Positions 23,903 through 33,170 of a stretch of 54,049 nucleotides of DNA are shown here, piece after piece. The position numbers and the translations under genes are program-made. Within the stretch, counting starts at the first letter, position 1. Each line of letters begins with the position of its first letter. This DNA is from a virus, in the IMG/VR virus record IMGVR_UViG_3300018080_002591, positions 1 through 54,049 of that record, one strand, 5' to 3'. The notes beneath the pieces are model-generated. The model worked only from the letters and a program-made list of their open reading frames with translations, made no database searches and was not told the DNA's origin.

Positions 23903-26557
23903 ATGCCAAAAATTCTCAACTATCAACAATTCTGCGAAGATCTACCAGAAGTTACTTCTTTAAAAACAATAGGAAAAAAGAAGTTTCACGAAAACGGATT
24001 GTTTTCAGAACAGATTTTTGGACCGGTAAAAAATTATACCTGCCAATGTGGTACTTATTATGGTATTTCTAAATCTGGTGGTAAGTGTGATCTGTGTGGA
24101 GTTGATATTGCTAATAGTGATGAACGTAGACAAAGATTTGCGAAAATTGTTTTGCCTATGGCAGTAGTGAACCCGTTGATGTATGATTTGATAGTTGACC
24201 TCGGTGGTAAATCTATTAAATCAGCAATCGATGATTTGATGAAACATGAAAAAAGTGTTCTATACATGGATGGTGAAGAATGTGTTGTTACAACAAATTC
24301 GGACAACTTGCCAGATGGTACTGAAGTGTGGGAAAAGACAGATGCAATATATAAATTAGTTGAGATTATAGCAAAACCTTTAGCAGATGAAGGCATTGAA
24401 GAATGGCAACTAATAATGGATAATATTGATAATCTATTAATTAATAAAATTATTGTACTACCACCTGATTTAAGACCTGTATCAAAAGGCGGTGCCGGAA
24501 AACAATTGATGGACAAAATCAACAGATATTATGTTCAGATATTGACCAAAAAAGAAATAATGAGAGATACTGTAATGGATATTCATTCAGATAAGAATGT
24601 TTATTATACTTATTTCACACAGTTGCAAAGTGTAGTAAATGAACTATACACAAGAATCTTAGAAAAGATGGCAAAGAAAGAAGGTCTCATTCGTGGTAAT
24701 ATATTGGGAAAACGAATTGACTTTTCTGGTCGTGCTGTAATTGCACCCGAACCAACATTAAATCTAAATGAATGCGTCTTGCCATATTTAATGATTCTTG
24801 AGATGTTCAAACTCCCAATAGCAAAACGTATTATAGAACTAGGACATTTTAAACTATTAAATAAAGCAATAAATTTTGTAGATCAATGTATAGAAACAGA
24901 TGATCCAGTTTTGTTTAAAATTGTTGAAAAACTTATTGAAGGAGAAGTCTGTATTCTTAATAGACAACCCTCCTTGCACAAATTAGGAATGCTTGGATTT
25001 TACATCAAAGCATCACTTGACAAAGTTATTAAAATACACCCATTAGTTTGCCCTCCATTTAATGCAGATTTTGATGGAGATCAAATGGCTGTTTACATCC
25101 CCGTAACACAAGAAGCAAAAGAAGAAATTATTGAAAAAATATTTGTTACGAAAAACCTCAACAGCCCGGCGAATGAAAACTTAACAACAACTCCAAGTCA
25201 GGATATTGTTTTGGGTATTTATTTTCTGACATCAAAACCAGAAGGTGAAGAAATATTCAATGACTGTTTGCCTGACGATTATAAACGTGTTACTGGTATT
25301 GTTGATAAAAATGTTTTAATGGATGTATTAAACGATATAAAAGATATTTACCCCAATCATGTAACAGCAACAGTGTTAGATGAAATCAAAAAGATAGGTT
25401 TTAAATATGCAACATTAGTTGGTTGTACAATGTCATTAGAAGATTGCTATTTCGAAGGTTCTGGTGCTATGCGAGATGAGTTGTATAAAAGCAATGAACC
25501 AAGAACTCAATTGATGGCATTAAATAATGATGCTGTAGTTGATGAGCTAAGACAAAAGTTCATGTATTCATATTTAATTGATTCTGGTGCCAGAGGTAGT
25601 TGGGATCAGGTTAAACAGTTAATATTAACAAGAGGATTCATTTCAAATTTTGATGGAGAAATTCTTCCACAACCAATTAAGCATAGTTTGATAGAAGGGT
25701 TGACAGAAGAAGAGTTTTTCTTTTCAACATACGGATGTAGAAAAGGATTACTTGATGTTGCATTGAATACCGGAACAAGTGGATACTTATCACGAAAGTT
25801 GATTTTCACATGTGCAAATTTACAAATTGATAATGAAGAAGATTGTGGCACTGATGATTATCTAACTGTTGCAGTTACGTCTCCAAGAAAAGCAAGAATG
25901 TTAGTAAATAGATATATGAAAGGACCTCATGGTTTAGTTAAAATAACAAAAGATAATTGTATGAGTCTTTTAAATGAAACGATTGAAATCAGAAGTCCAA
26001 TCTTATGTAAGAATCCAAAAATATGTCGAACATGTTATGGAGATTTATATAAGAAATTGAACAGTCGCTTTATCGGAATTATTGCAGCACAAACTCTTGG
26101 AGAGAGATCAACACAATTAGTATTAAGAACATTTCATACATCCGGAGCAGCTATAATCAAAGGCGATCAAAGTCAAACAGAAGGTGCCATCGAACAAAAA
26201 GATATTATCGGTGACCTATCTGCTGTTGCATCATTGCTTCATAGATTCAAAGGCAAAACTTACGAGGATATTGTCTCATCGCTTTTTGATGTATACGATA
26301 AGAATATTTATCATATACACTATGAATGTGTAGTCGCACAATTAATGTGGGTTGATTATAGAAAATGGAGATTGATTGAAAATAGAGATGAATATAAACC
26401 TCAATATTATTCAATTCAAAGCGTACCAAATCAAGAGAGCTGGATCTTAGCAATGGCATTCTCAAATCCAAAGAGATCTATTCTTCAAGGTATTTTATAT
26501 GAAGGTAGATATTCTGGTATCATGGATAAAATATTAACTGGAGAACGAATTTCATGA
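23903..26557 (+). CDS. DNA-directed RNA polymerase beta' subunit (phage type)
   Basis: 884 residues, shorter than bacterial RpoC (~1400) but spanning it end to end. The N-terminal zinc ribbon is C47-x-C49...C62-x2-C65 (CQCG...CDLCGVD). NADFDGDQ with D389, D391 and D393 is the catalytic magnesium triad. LNRQPSLHKLGM and VCPPFNADFDGD are classical beta' blocks. A second zinc site is CKNPKICRTCYG, and IIAAQTLGERSTQLVLRTFHTSG is the switch/trigger-loop entrance. The end resembles the bacterial beta' end (SVPNQESWILAMAF...). Non-conserved lineage-specific insertions are absent. The subunit is in one piece, unlike the split subunits of phiKZ-like phages, and should transcribe phage genes with the beta subunit at 26744. 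Confidence 0.95.
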   Translation: MPKILNYQQFCEDLPEVTSLKTIGKKKFHENGLFSEQIFGPVKNYTCQCGTYYGISKSGGKCDLCGVDIANSDERRQRFAKIVLPMAVVNPLMYDLIVDLGGKSIKSAIDDLMKHEKSVLYMDGEECVVTTNSDNLPDGTEVWEKTDAIYKLVEIIAKPLADEGIEEWQLIMDNIDNLLINKIIVLPPDLRPVSKGGAGKQLMDKINRYYVQILTKKEIMRDTVMDIHSDKNVYYTYFTQLQSVVNELYTRILEKMAKKEGLIRGNILGKRIDFSGRAVIAPEPTLNLNECVLPYLMILEMFKLPIAKRIIELGHFKLLNKAINFVDQCIETDDPVLFKIVEKLIEGEVCILNRQPSLHKLGMLGFYIKASLDKVIKIHPLVCPPFNADFDGDQMAVYIPVTQEAKEEIIEKIFVTKNLNSPANENLTTTPSQDIVLGIYFLTSKPEGEEIFNDCLPDDYKRVTGIVDKNVLMDVLNDIKDIYPNHVTATVLDEIKKIGFKYATLVGCTMSLEDCYFEGSGAMRDELYKSNEPRTQLMALNNDAVVDELRQKFMYSYLIDSGARGSWDQVKQLILTRGFISNFDGEILPQPIKHSLIEGLTEEEFFFSTYGCRKGLLDVALNTGTSGYLSRKLIFTCANLQIDNEEDCGTDDYLTVAVTSPRKARMLVNRYMKGPHGLVKITKDNCMSLLNETIEIRSPILCKNPKICRTCYGDLYKKLNSRFIGIIAAQTLGERSTQLVLRTFHTSGAAIIKGDQSQTEGAIEQKDIIGDLSAVASLLHRFKGKTYEDIVSSLFDVYDKNIYHIHYECVVAQLMWVDYRKWRLIENRDEYKPQYYSIQSVPNQESWILAMAFSNPKRSILQGILYEGRYSGIMDKILTGERIS

Positions 26558-26739
26558 GAGATCCAAATAGAATAGAACCAATGTTGACGTTAATTCGAAA
26601 GATCTGGTATCGTTCTCCAGATCTTCGATTAACCCAATTAATTATGAATGCATTAAAGATGGCTGAAGATCCATATTATGTAGAAGACGAAACTCTAATA
26701 AAAGCATTAAAAGAATATATAGAAATGGTGGAGGATTAA
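26554..26739 (+). CDS. Small conserved protein (MRDPNRI family)
   Basis: 61 residues: MRDPNRIEPMLTLIRKIWYR, SPDLRLTQLI and a D-x-YYVEDETLI segment. This compact helical pattern (RDPNRI...IWxxxPDLRLxQLI...xxYxxEDxxLI) is familiar from small phage/bacterial proteins, possibly the DUF1040/YihD-like group (from memory). It starts on the ATGA overlap with beta' and lies between the two RNA polymerase genes, so it is co-translated with them. No role is known. Confidence 0.65.
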   Translation: MRDPNRIEPMLTLIRKIWYRSPDLRLTQLIMNALKMAEDPYYVEDETLIKALKEYIEMVED

Positions 26740-26743
26740 CAAA

Positions 26744-29743
26744 TTGATAATAAACCCAGTGTTTAAAATTCAAAACGAAGATAACAATATCTTCACAATA
26801 AGAGAGCAAGAATACGAAAAGATTTTACCCATTGTTTCACAAATAGTTAAGCCAGTAGAAGAAATAGGGTTTCAAATATCTGAATTAGGATTGAAAGATT
26901 CACGTTTTTCATCCGGGGAATTATCTAGAACAATCAAACAAACCTTAGCAATCAAATTGCAAAAAGGTAATGCAAATATTGATTTGAGTATATTTCTGCC
27001 GAAGATAGTTGATAAGAATTATATTGTTATTAACGGCAGAAGAAAAATCCCTTTACTTCAACTATTTGATATCCCTGTAGTTACTCGGGGAGAAACAATT
27101 AAGTTAAGAACAAATGTAGCAACGCTAATGGTGTTTAAAGATAAAGAAGCGCCAAATGTAAAAGTTAGCTTTCTAGGTAAGAAGGTTTCACTTGCATTAT
27201 TGTTGTTTGCATTCTATGGTCCAGAAGCATTGGATGATAGATTTGATTTTGCTCATATAAAATTTGAAAGTAGTAGTGATGTATTATATGAGAATTTAAT
27301 TGAAGATCTATTTATGACATGGGATGAATCAAAAGGTTATACACAAGATGATTTTATTCAAGAATTAGGTCGCAATTATTCAAGATATAATTCTAAATCA
27401 AAGGGCGAAGATATTGTATATGCTCTTGAAGCGATTCCAAAGATAGATGTAATGACATCACAGTATTTACAAACAGGATCATTACTCGAAGAATTAATTC
27501 AAATTATTCAAGAGCAATATGTTGATGATACATTATTCACAAATAAACGAGTTAGATGTTTTGAATATATGATATTTGCAAAGATATCAAAAATTATATT
27601 TGATTTATGTTTTTCAAATAGAACTGCACGACAACCAAAATTCAATATAAACTCAAATCAAATATTAAGTGAAAGCAATGTATCGGATATTATTCAATTT
27701 GATTTTTCAATTAATCCAATTGAAGAATTAACAAAGCTATCAAGGATAAGTTTATTAGGTCCTGGTGGTTTTAAAAGAGAAAATATTCCAAAGCATTTAA
27801 GGGATATATGCCCATCAATGTTTGGTCGAATTTGCCCAGTAGATACACCAGATCGTGACAACTGTGGTGTATTACAAAACATGATTCCAAATGTTTTACT
27901 TGATGATAAAATGTCATTCACTAAGGAATTATGTGATAAACAGCCAATATCCATTCCAGTATCAATGGTTCCTTTTTGTGAGCACGATGATCAAACACGA
28001 CTTCAAATGGCATCATCACAAATGCGTCAATCAATTATGTTAAAAAAGTTTGATAGGGCAATGGTACAATCAGGTTGTGAATGGTTATATACAGATCAAA
28101 CTCAATTTGTAAAACGAGCTAAAAAAGATGGTGAAGTTATTCATATGGATGATAAATTTATTATGGTTGCATATGATGATGGTGATGTTGAATTATTCAA
28201 CATTGAATATAGAAAAATATATGTTGAACATTTAGATTTCATGAATGTATATGTAAAACCAGGTGATAAATTTAAAGCTGGAGAAATACTTGCAGAAAGT
28301 AATTATTGCAAAAATGGAGAAATTACATTTGGTAAAAATCTATTAACAGGTGTAATGATCTATTATGGTAATAATTATGAAGATGGTATTGCAATTTCTG
28401 ATAGACTTGTAAACGAGAATGCTTTAACCTCTATTCATTATAAAGATTTATCATTTACATTACCACCACATAAGGTTTTGTTATCATTAGAAGAAGGTAA
28501 ATACAAACCTCTACCAGAACAATATGAGACACTTGGAAAAGGGTCTCCTTATGCCAGAATCCAAAGTTTATCATCTGAAGATTTATATTCCCAGTTTGGG
28601 GAAGAAACATATTTACAAACTGAGAAGAAGTTCATTATTCCAGAAGTTAGATTATTTGCAAATTCATGGAATCAAGATATACCTGAATTTAAAGAGTGGG
28701 TTGAAAAAACATTGGATACTCAACGAGATAAAGAGAATGATCTTAACAAAATAATCCATAGCAAATTTTCTAAAGAGCAAGCAACTCAGCTTATAAAAGA
28801 AAATGGTCTTGATTTAAACTCATTTGTAGGAAAATATAAAAACAAACGAGAGAAGATTAATGGAATTCATATTAGGATTATTGGAGTACACCAACGACCA
28901 ATTCAAGTTGGAGATAAAGTTGCAAATCGGCATGGAAATAAAGGGATTATTTCAAGAATTGTTCCTGAAAAGAAAATGCCAACATTAGAAGATGGACGAA
29001 CTCTTGATATTTGTATTAATCCATTGGGTATTATTTCACGAATGAATGTTGGTCAGTTGTTTGAACTTCATCTGACTATGGCATTTTATGATTTAAAAGA
29101 AAATCTTTATAAAATGCTTGAGAATAATACACAAGAAGAAATTAAAAGTTATTTATTGGGTTTTATAAAAATCATTGATAAAACAAAAGACAATTGGTAT
29201 TTGAACCAATTTATTGATGATATGCCAAAAGTTATTACCCATGAATTTATTGAACAATTAACAATGATTCAACCTCCATTTGAGTCAGTTAAAATGGAGG
29301 ATTTAAAAGAAGCATTAAATTACTCAGGAACTAAATTCAAACAAAAGTTATATGATCCCGTTTCTAAACAATATATAGAAAATGAAATATCTGTTGGTTA
29401 TGTTTATTTTCTACGAATGGTTCATATCGCAGAAGAAAAATTAGCTGCCAGAGGCATTGGTAGTTATGCAAAAAGAACACTTCAGCCATTAGGTGGCAGG
29501 AAAAATAAAGGTGGTCAGAGATGTGGTGAGATGGAGACAGCTTGTATCATCGGTCATGACGCACCCATAAATTTGTTTGAATTCCTAACAACAAAATCAG
29601 ACTGTATTGATTTAAAAAATAAATATATTAGAAGTTTCATTGATTCCCATTTGGATGATGAAGATAAAAAATTCAATACAGTTCCAGAATCAGTCAAGCT
29701 GTTAAATTCATATCTGACTGTATTAGGAATAAATCACAAATGA
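26744..29743 (+). CDS. DNA-directed RNA polymerase beta subunit (phage type)
   Basis: 999 residues, compact compared with bacterial RpoB (~1340). Conserved blocks are GRICPVDTPDRDNCGVLQNM (fork-loop region), YYGNNYEDGIAIS, KVANRHGNKGIISRI (active-site lysine and histidine region) and LGGRKNKGGQRCGEME near the C-terminus, where it contacts beta'. The likely start is TTG 26744: GGAGG stands about 10 bases upstream, the frame has no nearby ATG, and the beta N-terminal region begins here. The gene overlaps the next by 4 bases. No alpha, omega or sigma subunit was seen in this window, as for other phage multisubunit polymerases. Confidence 0.95.
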   Translation: MIINPVFKIQNEDNNIFTIREQEYEKILPIVSQIVKPVEEIGFQISELGLKDSRFSSGELSRTIKQTLAIKLQKGNANIDLSIFLPKIVDKNYIVINGRRKIPLLQLFDIPVVTRGETIKLRTNVATLMVFKDKEAPNVKVSFLGKKVSLALLLFAFYGPEALDDRFDFAHIKFESSSDVLYENLIEDLFMTWDESKGYTQDDFIQELGRNYSRYNSKSKGEDIVYALEAIPKIDVMTSQYLQTGSLLEELIQIIQEQYVDDTLFTNKRVRCFEYMIFAKISKIIFDLCFSNRTARQPKFNINSNQILSESNVSDIIQFDFSINPIEELTKLSRISLLGPGGFKRENIPKHLRDICPSMFGRICPVDTPDRDNCGVLQNMIPNVLLDDKMSFTKELCDKQPISIPVSMVPFCEHDDQTRLQMASSQMRQSIMLKKFDRAMVQSGCEWLYTDQTQFVKRAKKDGEVIHMDDKFIMVAYDDGDVELFNIEYRKIYVEHLDFMNVYVKPGDKFKAGEILAESNYCKNGEITFGKNLLTGVMIYYGNNYEDGIAISDRLVNENALTSIHYKDLSFTLPPHKVLLSLEEGKYKPLPEQYETLGKGSPYARIQSLSSEDLYSQFGEETYLQTEKKFIIPEVRLFANSWNQDIPEFKEWVEKTLDTQRDKENDLNKIIHSKFSKEQATQLIKENGLDLNSFVGKYKNKREKINGIHIRIIGVHQRPIQVGDKVANRHGNKGIISRIVPEKKMPTLEDGRTLDICINPLGIISRMNVGQLFELHLTMAFYDLKENLYKMLENNTQEEIKSYLLGFIKIIDKTKDNWYLNQFIDDMPKVITHEFIEQLTMIQPPFESVKMEDLKEALNYSGTKFKQKLYDPVSKQYIENEISVGYVYFLRMVHIAEEKLAARGIGSYAKRTLQPLGGRKNKGGQRCGEMETACIIGHDAPINLFEFLTTKSDCIDLKNKYIRSFIDSHLDDEDKKFNTVPESVKLLNSYLTVLGINHK

Positions 29744-30102
29744 CAAATATAAAATATCCAGAAGATAGTAGTGAATACAAATGGTTTAAAATGGATGCAA
29801 GTACAAGTTCAAACGTTAATTATGCTGCTCATTTAGAAAGGTTAACTGATTCTATACATAAGATGATGGGTTCTAGTGTAGAAAAAGAATTTTTCGAAGC
29901 ACTGCATATGCAAAAACCTGAACCATTATCTAATCCTTTTATGGATGATATTGAAAAGATCCATGATGATATAATAGAAAAAAAGCAAAAACTGAGGGGA
30001 ATAATGGGCGACCTTGCTGAGTTTGATGAACCCAAAGAACCCAAAGTAAGCGATAAAGAAGAAAAAGAATTTATTTTTGATCCGGAGGCGCTTGATATAT
30101 GA
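29740..30102 (+). CDS. Hypothetical acidic protein
   Basis: 120 residues, helical and strongly acidic in the C-terminal third (EPKEPKVSDKEEKEF). A central helix MMGSSVEKEFFEALHMQKPEP and a helix-rich DDIEKIHDDIIEKKQKLRGIM are visible. No known motif. It is joined by ATGA overlaps to the RNA polymerase beta gene and to the next small gene. Confidence 0.55.
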   Translation: MTNIKYPEDSSEYKWFKMDASTSSNVNYAAHLERLTDSIHKMMGSSVEKEFFEALHMQKPEPLSNPFMDDIEKIHDDIIEKKQKLRGIMGDLAEFDEPKEPKVSDKEEKEFIFDPEALDI

Positions 30103-30350
30103 AATGTAAAGTATGTGGTGAAGAAATTGTATTTGATTATATAGTACCAACAAAATCGTTTAAAATTGTAGACGATAAAATATCTAGAGATGATGCATGG
30201 AAGGGTCCAGAACACGATTCTCCCTATTTAGAATTCTATTGTCCAAACGACAGAGATCACGATATAGATACAACTGAAACAAATAAATGGGCAGAAGAAG
30301 TCGAATCAAAATTTTATGAAGACTTCTCAAATTTAATAGGAGGATGCTAA
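30099..30350 (+). CDS. Small zinc-binding-like protein
   Basis: 83 residues. MKCKVCGEEIVFDY gives C3-x2-C6 and the middle YLEFYCPNDRDHD adds a cysteine and histidine, a likely zinc site; the final residue is also a cysteine. The pattern CxxCGE...YCPNDRDHD resembles zinc-ribbon proteins but has no identified function. Its end includes the AGGAGG site of the FolE2-like gene, so expression of the two is linked. Confidence 0.55.
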   Translation: MKCKVCGEEIVFDYIVPTKSFKIVDDKISRDDAWKGPEHDSPYLEFYCPNDRDHDIDTTETNKWAEEVESKFYEDFSNLIGGC

Positions 30351-30353
30351 TTT

Positions 30354-31199
30354 ATGGAATCATTGCCCGATGTACAATGTACAGCACCAGAAATAAACAT
30401 TCCGATAATGCAAGTTGGAGTCGAGAATGTTGAAGTACCTTTTAGACTAGAATCTAAATATGGAGGGTTTCATCAACTAACAGCTAACGTTCAAATGACA
30501 GCAAATCTTGATGAAAATACTAAAGGGATTTCAATGTCTCGACTTCTATTAACATTAAAACCATATTTAGATTTGCCGTTAAAAAGAACTTTAATAAATC
30601 AGATTCTTGAGGATCTTATCAAAAATCTAGAAACAGAAATAGTTACAATGAAATTTGAATTCCGGATGCCAGTAATGAGAAAGTCAATCAAAACAGATAA
30701 TGAATTTCCTATTTACTATAATTGTAAATTTGAAATGAAAAGACATATGAGCGAGAGTATTGATATGACTTGGTTTTATCAGGGAGTGCAGGTTCAATAT
30801 GCATCATATTGTCCATGCTCTGCTGAACTTTGTGGGGCGTTAGAAGAAAATGGTTATCCACATAACCAAAGATCATTTGCTGACGTCCTTGTTGAAGTTG
30901 TTGAACCTAATTATGTATGGCTGGAAGATATTATAGAAACAGTTGAATCAGAAATTTATACATTACCATATCCAATTATTAAAAGAGTTGATGAACAGGA
31001 AATTGCTCGAATTGCTGCACAGAATCCAATGTTTGTTGAAGATGCAATTCGCAAGATATCTCTAGCACTCAATTCAAGAGAAGACATTTACGATTGGATT
31101 GTAAAATGCTCACATGAAGAGTCAATACATACATCTGAAGCTATTGCAATTAATTGGAAAGGTATAGCAAACGGATTCGACGGAAGGCGTTATATATGA
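30354..31199 (+). CDS. folE2: GTP cyclohydrolase IB (FolE2/MptA-like)
   Basis: 281 residues. LPDVQ (4-8), the KGISMSR block (57-63; most family members have KGxHMSR), CPCS (153-156) and YPHNQRS with H170 match the FolE2 family, in which a cysteine and histidine of these blocks bind the catalytic metal. The enzyme opens GTP to 7,8-dihydroneopterin triphosphate, the shared precursor of folate and 7-deazaguanines. The phage's QueD (8573) uses that product, so the two likely feed a deazaguanine or queuosine pathway. The SMSR variant of HMSR is worth noting. The start has AGGAGG; the end overlaps the TIM-barrel gene. Confidence 0.9.
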   Translation: MESLPDVQCTAPEINIPIMQVGVENVEVPFRLESKYGGFHQLTANVQMTANLDENTKGISMSRLLLTLKPYLDLPLKRTLINQILEDLIKNLETEIVTMKFEFRMPVMRKSIKTDNEFPIYYNCKFEMKRHMSESIDMTWFYQGVQVQYASYCPCSAELCGALEENGYPHNQRSFADVLVEVVEPNYVWLEDIIETVESEIYTLPYPIIKRVDEQEIARIAAQNPMFVEDAIRKISLALNSREDIYDWIVKCSHEESIHTSEAIAINWKGIANGFDGRRYI

Positions 31200-31960
31200 A
31201 TAATATCGATGTATCCATATCTTACGGGTTTGGTCCTGATAATAGATATAAATTATCAAACACACCCGAAAGTATTCAATTAGCAATTTATAAGTATTCT
31301 ATTTACGAATCAATGAGAGACGAAATGATTTCGGAAATACATACAGGTAATATAAATGTAAATGCAGTTCATTTACCTTTGGATACATTAAAAACCGAAC
31401 CATCAAAAATTATGGTCATGATAGAAGACCTAATGGCAGAAACAAACTGTAAAAAATATGTTATCCATCCAAATAAAAACATCGAACGATTTGTAGATCA
31501 TTTCATACCATTCAGTCCAAAAGATACAATATTATGTATAGAAAATTTTCAATGGAAAAGAAAAAAGGTATTTAGAAGTCCATTACAAACTATTGAATTT
31601 ATTCATTATCTAAGACATAGTTATGGTTATGAAAATGTTTATAATAAATTGAGATTGTGTTTTGATACAAGTCATGCCGAAGATATATGGTTTGATTATA
31701 AAATAATGTCTCACTTGTTGAACTATATTGATGTTATTCATCTATCAAACCGAAAAGGCAAATCACAACATATGCCTTTCAATTCAGATGGGTGTGATTT
31801 AAACTTGGTTGGTTTTATAAAAGAACTGATTTCTAGATACAAATGGTATGGCGATATTGTATTAGAATATATGCCTGAATATCATCATAGATTAGTTCCA
31901 AACGCTCAATATATAAAAAAGTTAATTAATGAAAGATCAATTAAAAAAGATAGGAAGTGA
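31196..31960 (+). CDS. TIM-barrel protein of the AP endonuclease 2/xylose isomerase-like superfamily
   Basis: 254 residues from the ATG that overlaps the FolE2 stop (ATGA). The strand-end residues line up with the metal-binding set of this superfamily: H59 (VHLP), H91 (VIHPN), E116 (CIENF), D157 and H160 (CFDTSHA), H182 (VIHLS) and E224 (VLEY). Family members are endonuclease IV-type nucleases or sugar isomerases/epimerases. It is not obviously DpdA, the transglycosylase that inserts deazaguanine into DNA. Translational coupling to FolE2 suggests a role in the same nucleotide pathway or in repair of modified DNA (inference). Confidence 0.75.
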   Translation: MNNIDVSISYGFGPDNRYKLSNTPESIQLAIYKYSIYESMRDEMISEIHTGNINVNAVHLPLDTLKTEPSKIMVMIEDLMAETNCKKYVIHPNKNIERFVDHFIPFSPKDTILCIENFQWKRKKVFRSPLQTIEFIHYLRHSYGYENVYNKLRLCFDTSHAEDIWFDYKIMSHLLNYIDVIHLSNRKGKSQHMPFNSDGCDLNLVGFIKELISRYKWYGDIVLEYMPEYHHRLVPNAQYIKKLINERSIKKDRK

Positions 31961-31963
31961 CAA

Positions 31964-32320
31964 ATGAATTCAATTGATTTAATAGAATTATATCGCAAAG
32001 AGCGAGATTATGAAAAACATGTTTTTGGTGAGTACAGTAAAGTTCCATCTCTATCATTACCAAGTTTCTTAATATTTTTAAAAGAATATTGTGATAGAGC
32101 ATTAACTGCATATGCAGGAAAATGGGAAACCGACTTACCAGATTGGCTTATTACATGTAAGGAATTTGAGCAAAACGGTTCGGCTCCAGTAAAGGTATAT
32201 GAAGAAATTATAAAAATTATGGCACTAGCTGGAGCAGCATTAGAAACATATGCCAAGATTGATCCAGATAAATGGAGACAAGATTTAGAAGCAGATATAA
32301 GTAAATGGAAAAAACAATAA
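31964..32320 (+). CDS. Conserved phage hypothetical protein
   Basis: 118 residues. LIELYRKERDYEKHVFGEYS, the LPSFLIFLKEYCDRA helix, AYAGKWETDLPDWL and KIMALAGAALETYAKIDPDKWR are helical blocks I recall from a phage family of unknown function. No catalytic residues are recognisable by eye. It has a small gap after the TIM-barrel gene and is followed by a strong ribosome binding site (AAAGGAG) for the next gene. Confidence 0.6.
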   Translation: MNSIDLIELYRKERDYEKHVFGEYSKVPSLSLPSFLIFLKEYCDRALTAYAGKWETDLPDWLITCKEFEQNGSAPVKVYEEIIKIMALAGAALETYAKIDPDKWRQDLEADISKWKKQ

Positions 32321-32335
32321 AGGAGAATATAACAC

Positions 32336-33076
32336 ATGAACGACAACACCAGCTTATCAGATATGATAAAAGATGAAACACCCCCAGTATTTCAAGAAGG
32401 TAATTTGGATTTACCAACACAAGCTGCACCAGTTGAAACGCCAGAGGAAGTTCCGGAACAAGGACCTCCATCGATTTCGATTGCTCCACTGAATACATGG
32501 TTTGAATCGAATTCAGATTCGTTTGATAACATTAGTCAAGTTAAGGTTGCTATTCGAGGTGTTGACCCAACCAAAACATTGATTATGGCAGTATTAGATG
32601 GTCAAGGTGAAGTGGATGGAAATCCCAGCAGAGATCTTCAATTATTTAAAAACGCTGATACCCAACCGGTATTAGAATTGCCTGCAACCGATATGCAAAT
32701 ATATAATAATGGTTTTAAAATTGTTTATACATACGATGATTTAATCGTCAAATGTTATGGAGTTAGAACCGGATTAATTTGTGTATTCTGTAATATTATT
32801 AATGACTTTCCTGTACCATATCAGGTCGTTAAAGTCAAAAAGAAAGATAATAACGTAGAAGTTGCAAGACGCCCTGTTGAAGAAATGACCGCAAAAATGC
32901 CTCTCCCCGCGGATCTAGAAACACTTCAATTACTTTACAAACAAAGCAGCAAAGCAATTGAAGATCTCTCAACAATCGAATCAGTCGTTGGATGGCTATC
33001 AGAAAAACAATCTGAAATATCAGATATCAATCATTTGCTACAGATTGATAATGTTATTATCAGCATCTTGAGTTAA
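32336..33076 (+). CDS. Hypothetical phage protein, proline-rich N-terminus
   Basis: 246 residues. The first ~60 residues are low complexity and acidic/proline-rich (TPPVFQEG, VETPEEVPEQGPPS), followed by a beta-rich region (KVAIRGVDPTKTLIMAVLDG, KIVYTYDDLIVKCYGVRTG) and a helical C-terminus. No family was recognised. It has a good AAAGGAG site and is the last gene before the hairpin RNA at 33083, probably the operon end. Confidence 0.6.
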   Translation: MNDNTSLSDMIKDETPPVFQEGNLDLPTQAAPVETPEEVPEQGPPSISIAPLNTWFESNSDSFDNISQVKVAIRGVDPTKTLIMAVLDGQGEVDGNPSRDLQLFKNADTQPVLELPATDMQIYNNGFKIVYTYDDLIVKCYGVRTGLICVFCNIINDFPVPYQVVKVKKKDNNVEVARRPVEEMTAKMPLPADLETLQLLYKQSSKAIEDLSTIESVVGWLSEKQSEISDINHLLQIDNVIISILS

Positions 33077-33082
33077 ATATCT

Positions 33083-33160
33083 TGGATGGGCGAAGTATCT
33101 TAAGTTTTATCGGTAAACGAGAAACTGAAGAACACAGGCCCTGCTTCGCCCATCCATTTT
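33083..33160 (+). ncRNA. Structured RNA or elaborate terminator
   Basis: Left arm TGGATGGGCGAAG (33083-33095) and right arm CTTCGCCCATCCA (33144-33156) are perfectly complementary over 13 bases. Inside is a second hairpin, 33104-33125, where GTTTT pairs with GAAAC (one G-T) and TCG with CGA after a bulged A. TTTT follows at 33157-33160. It fills the only gap of this operon boundary, 6 bases after the previous stop, and is followed by AGGAG and the next start. It could be a terminator with an enlarged loop, or a small structured RNA. It is not a tRNA: there is no T-arm or anticodon arm. Confidence 0.55.
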
Positions 33161-33170
33161 CAGGAGCAAC

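Noticed and set aside
33083-33156. A 74-base segment with complementary ends, possibly a tRNA
   Set aside because: The 3' half has no TpsiC arm, no anticodon stem is visible and the paired ends are 13 bases, not 7.
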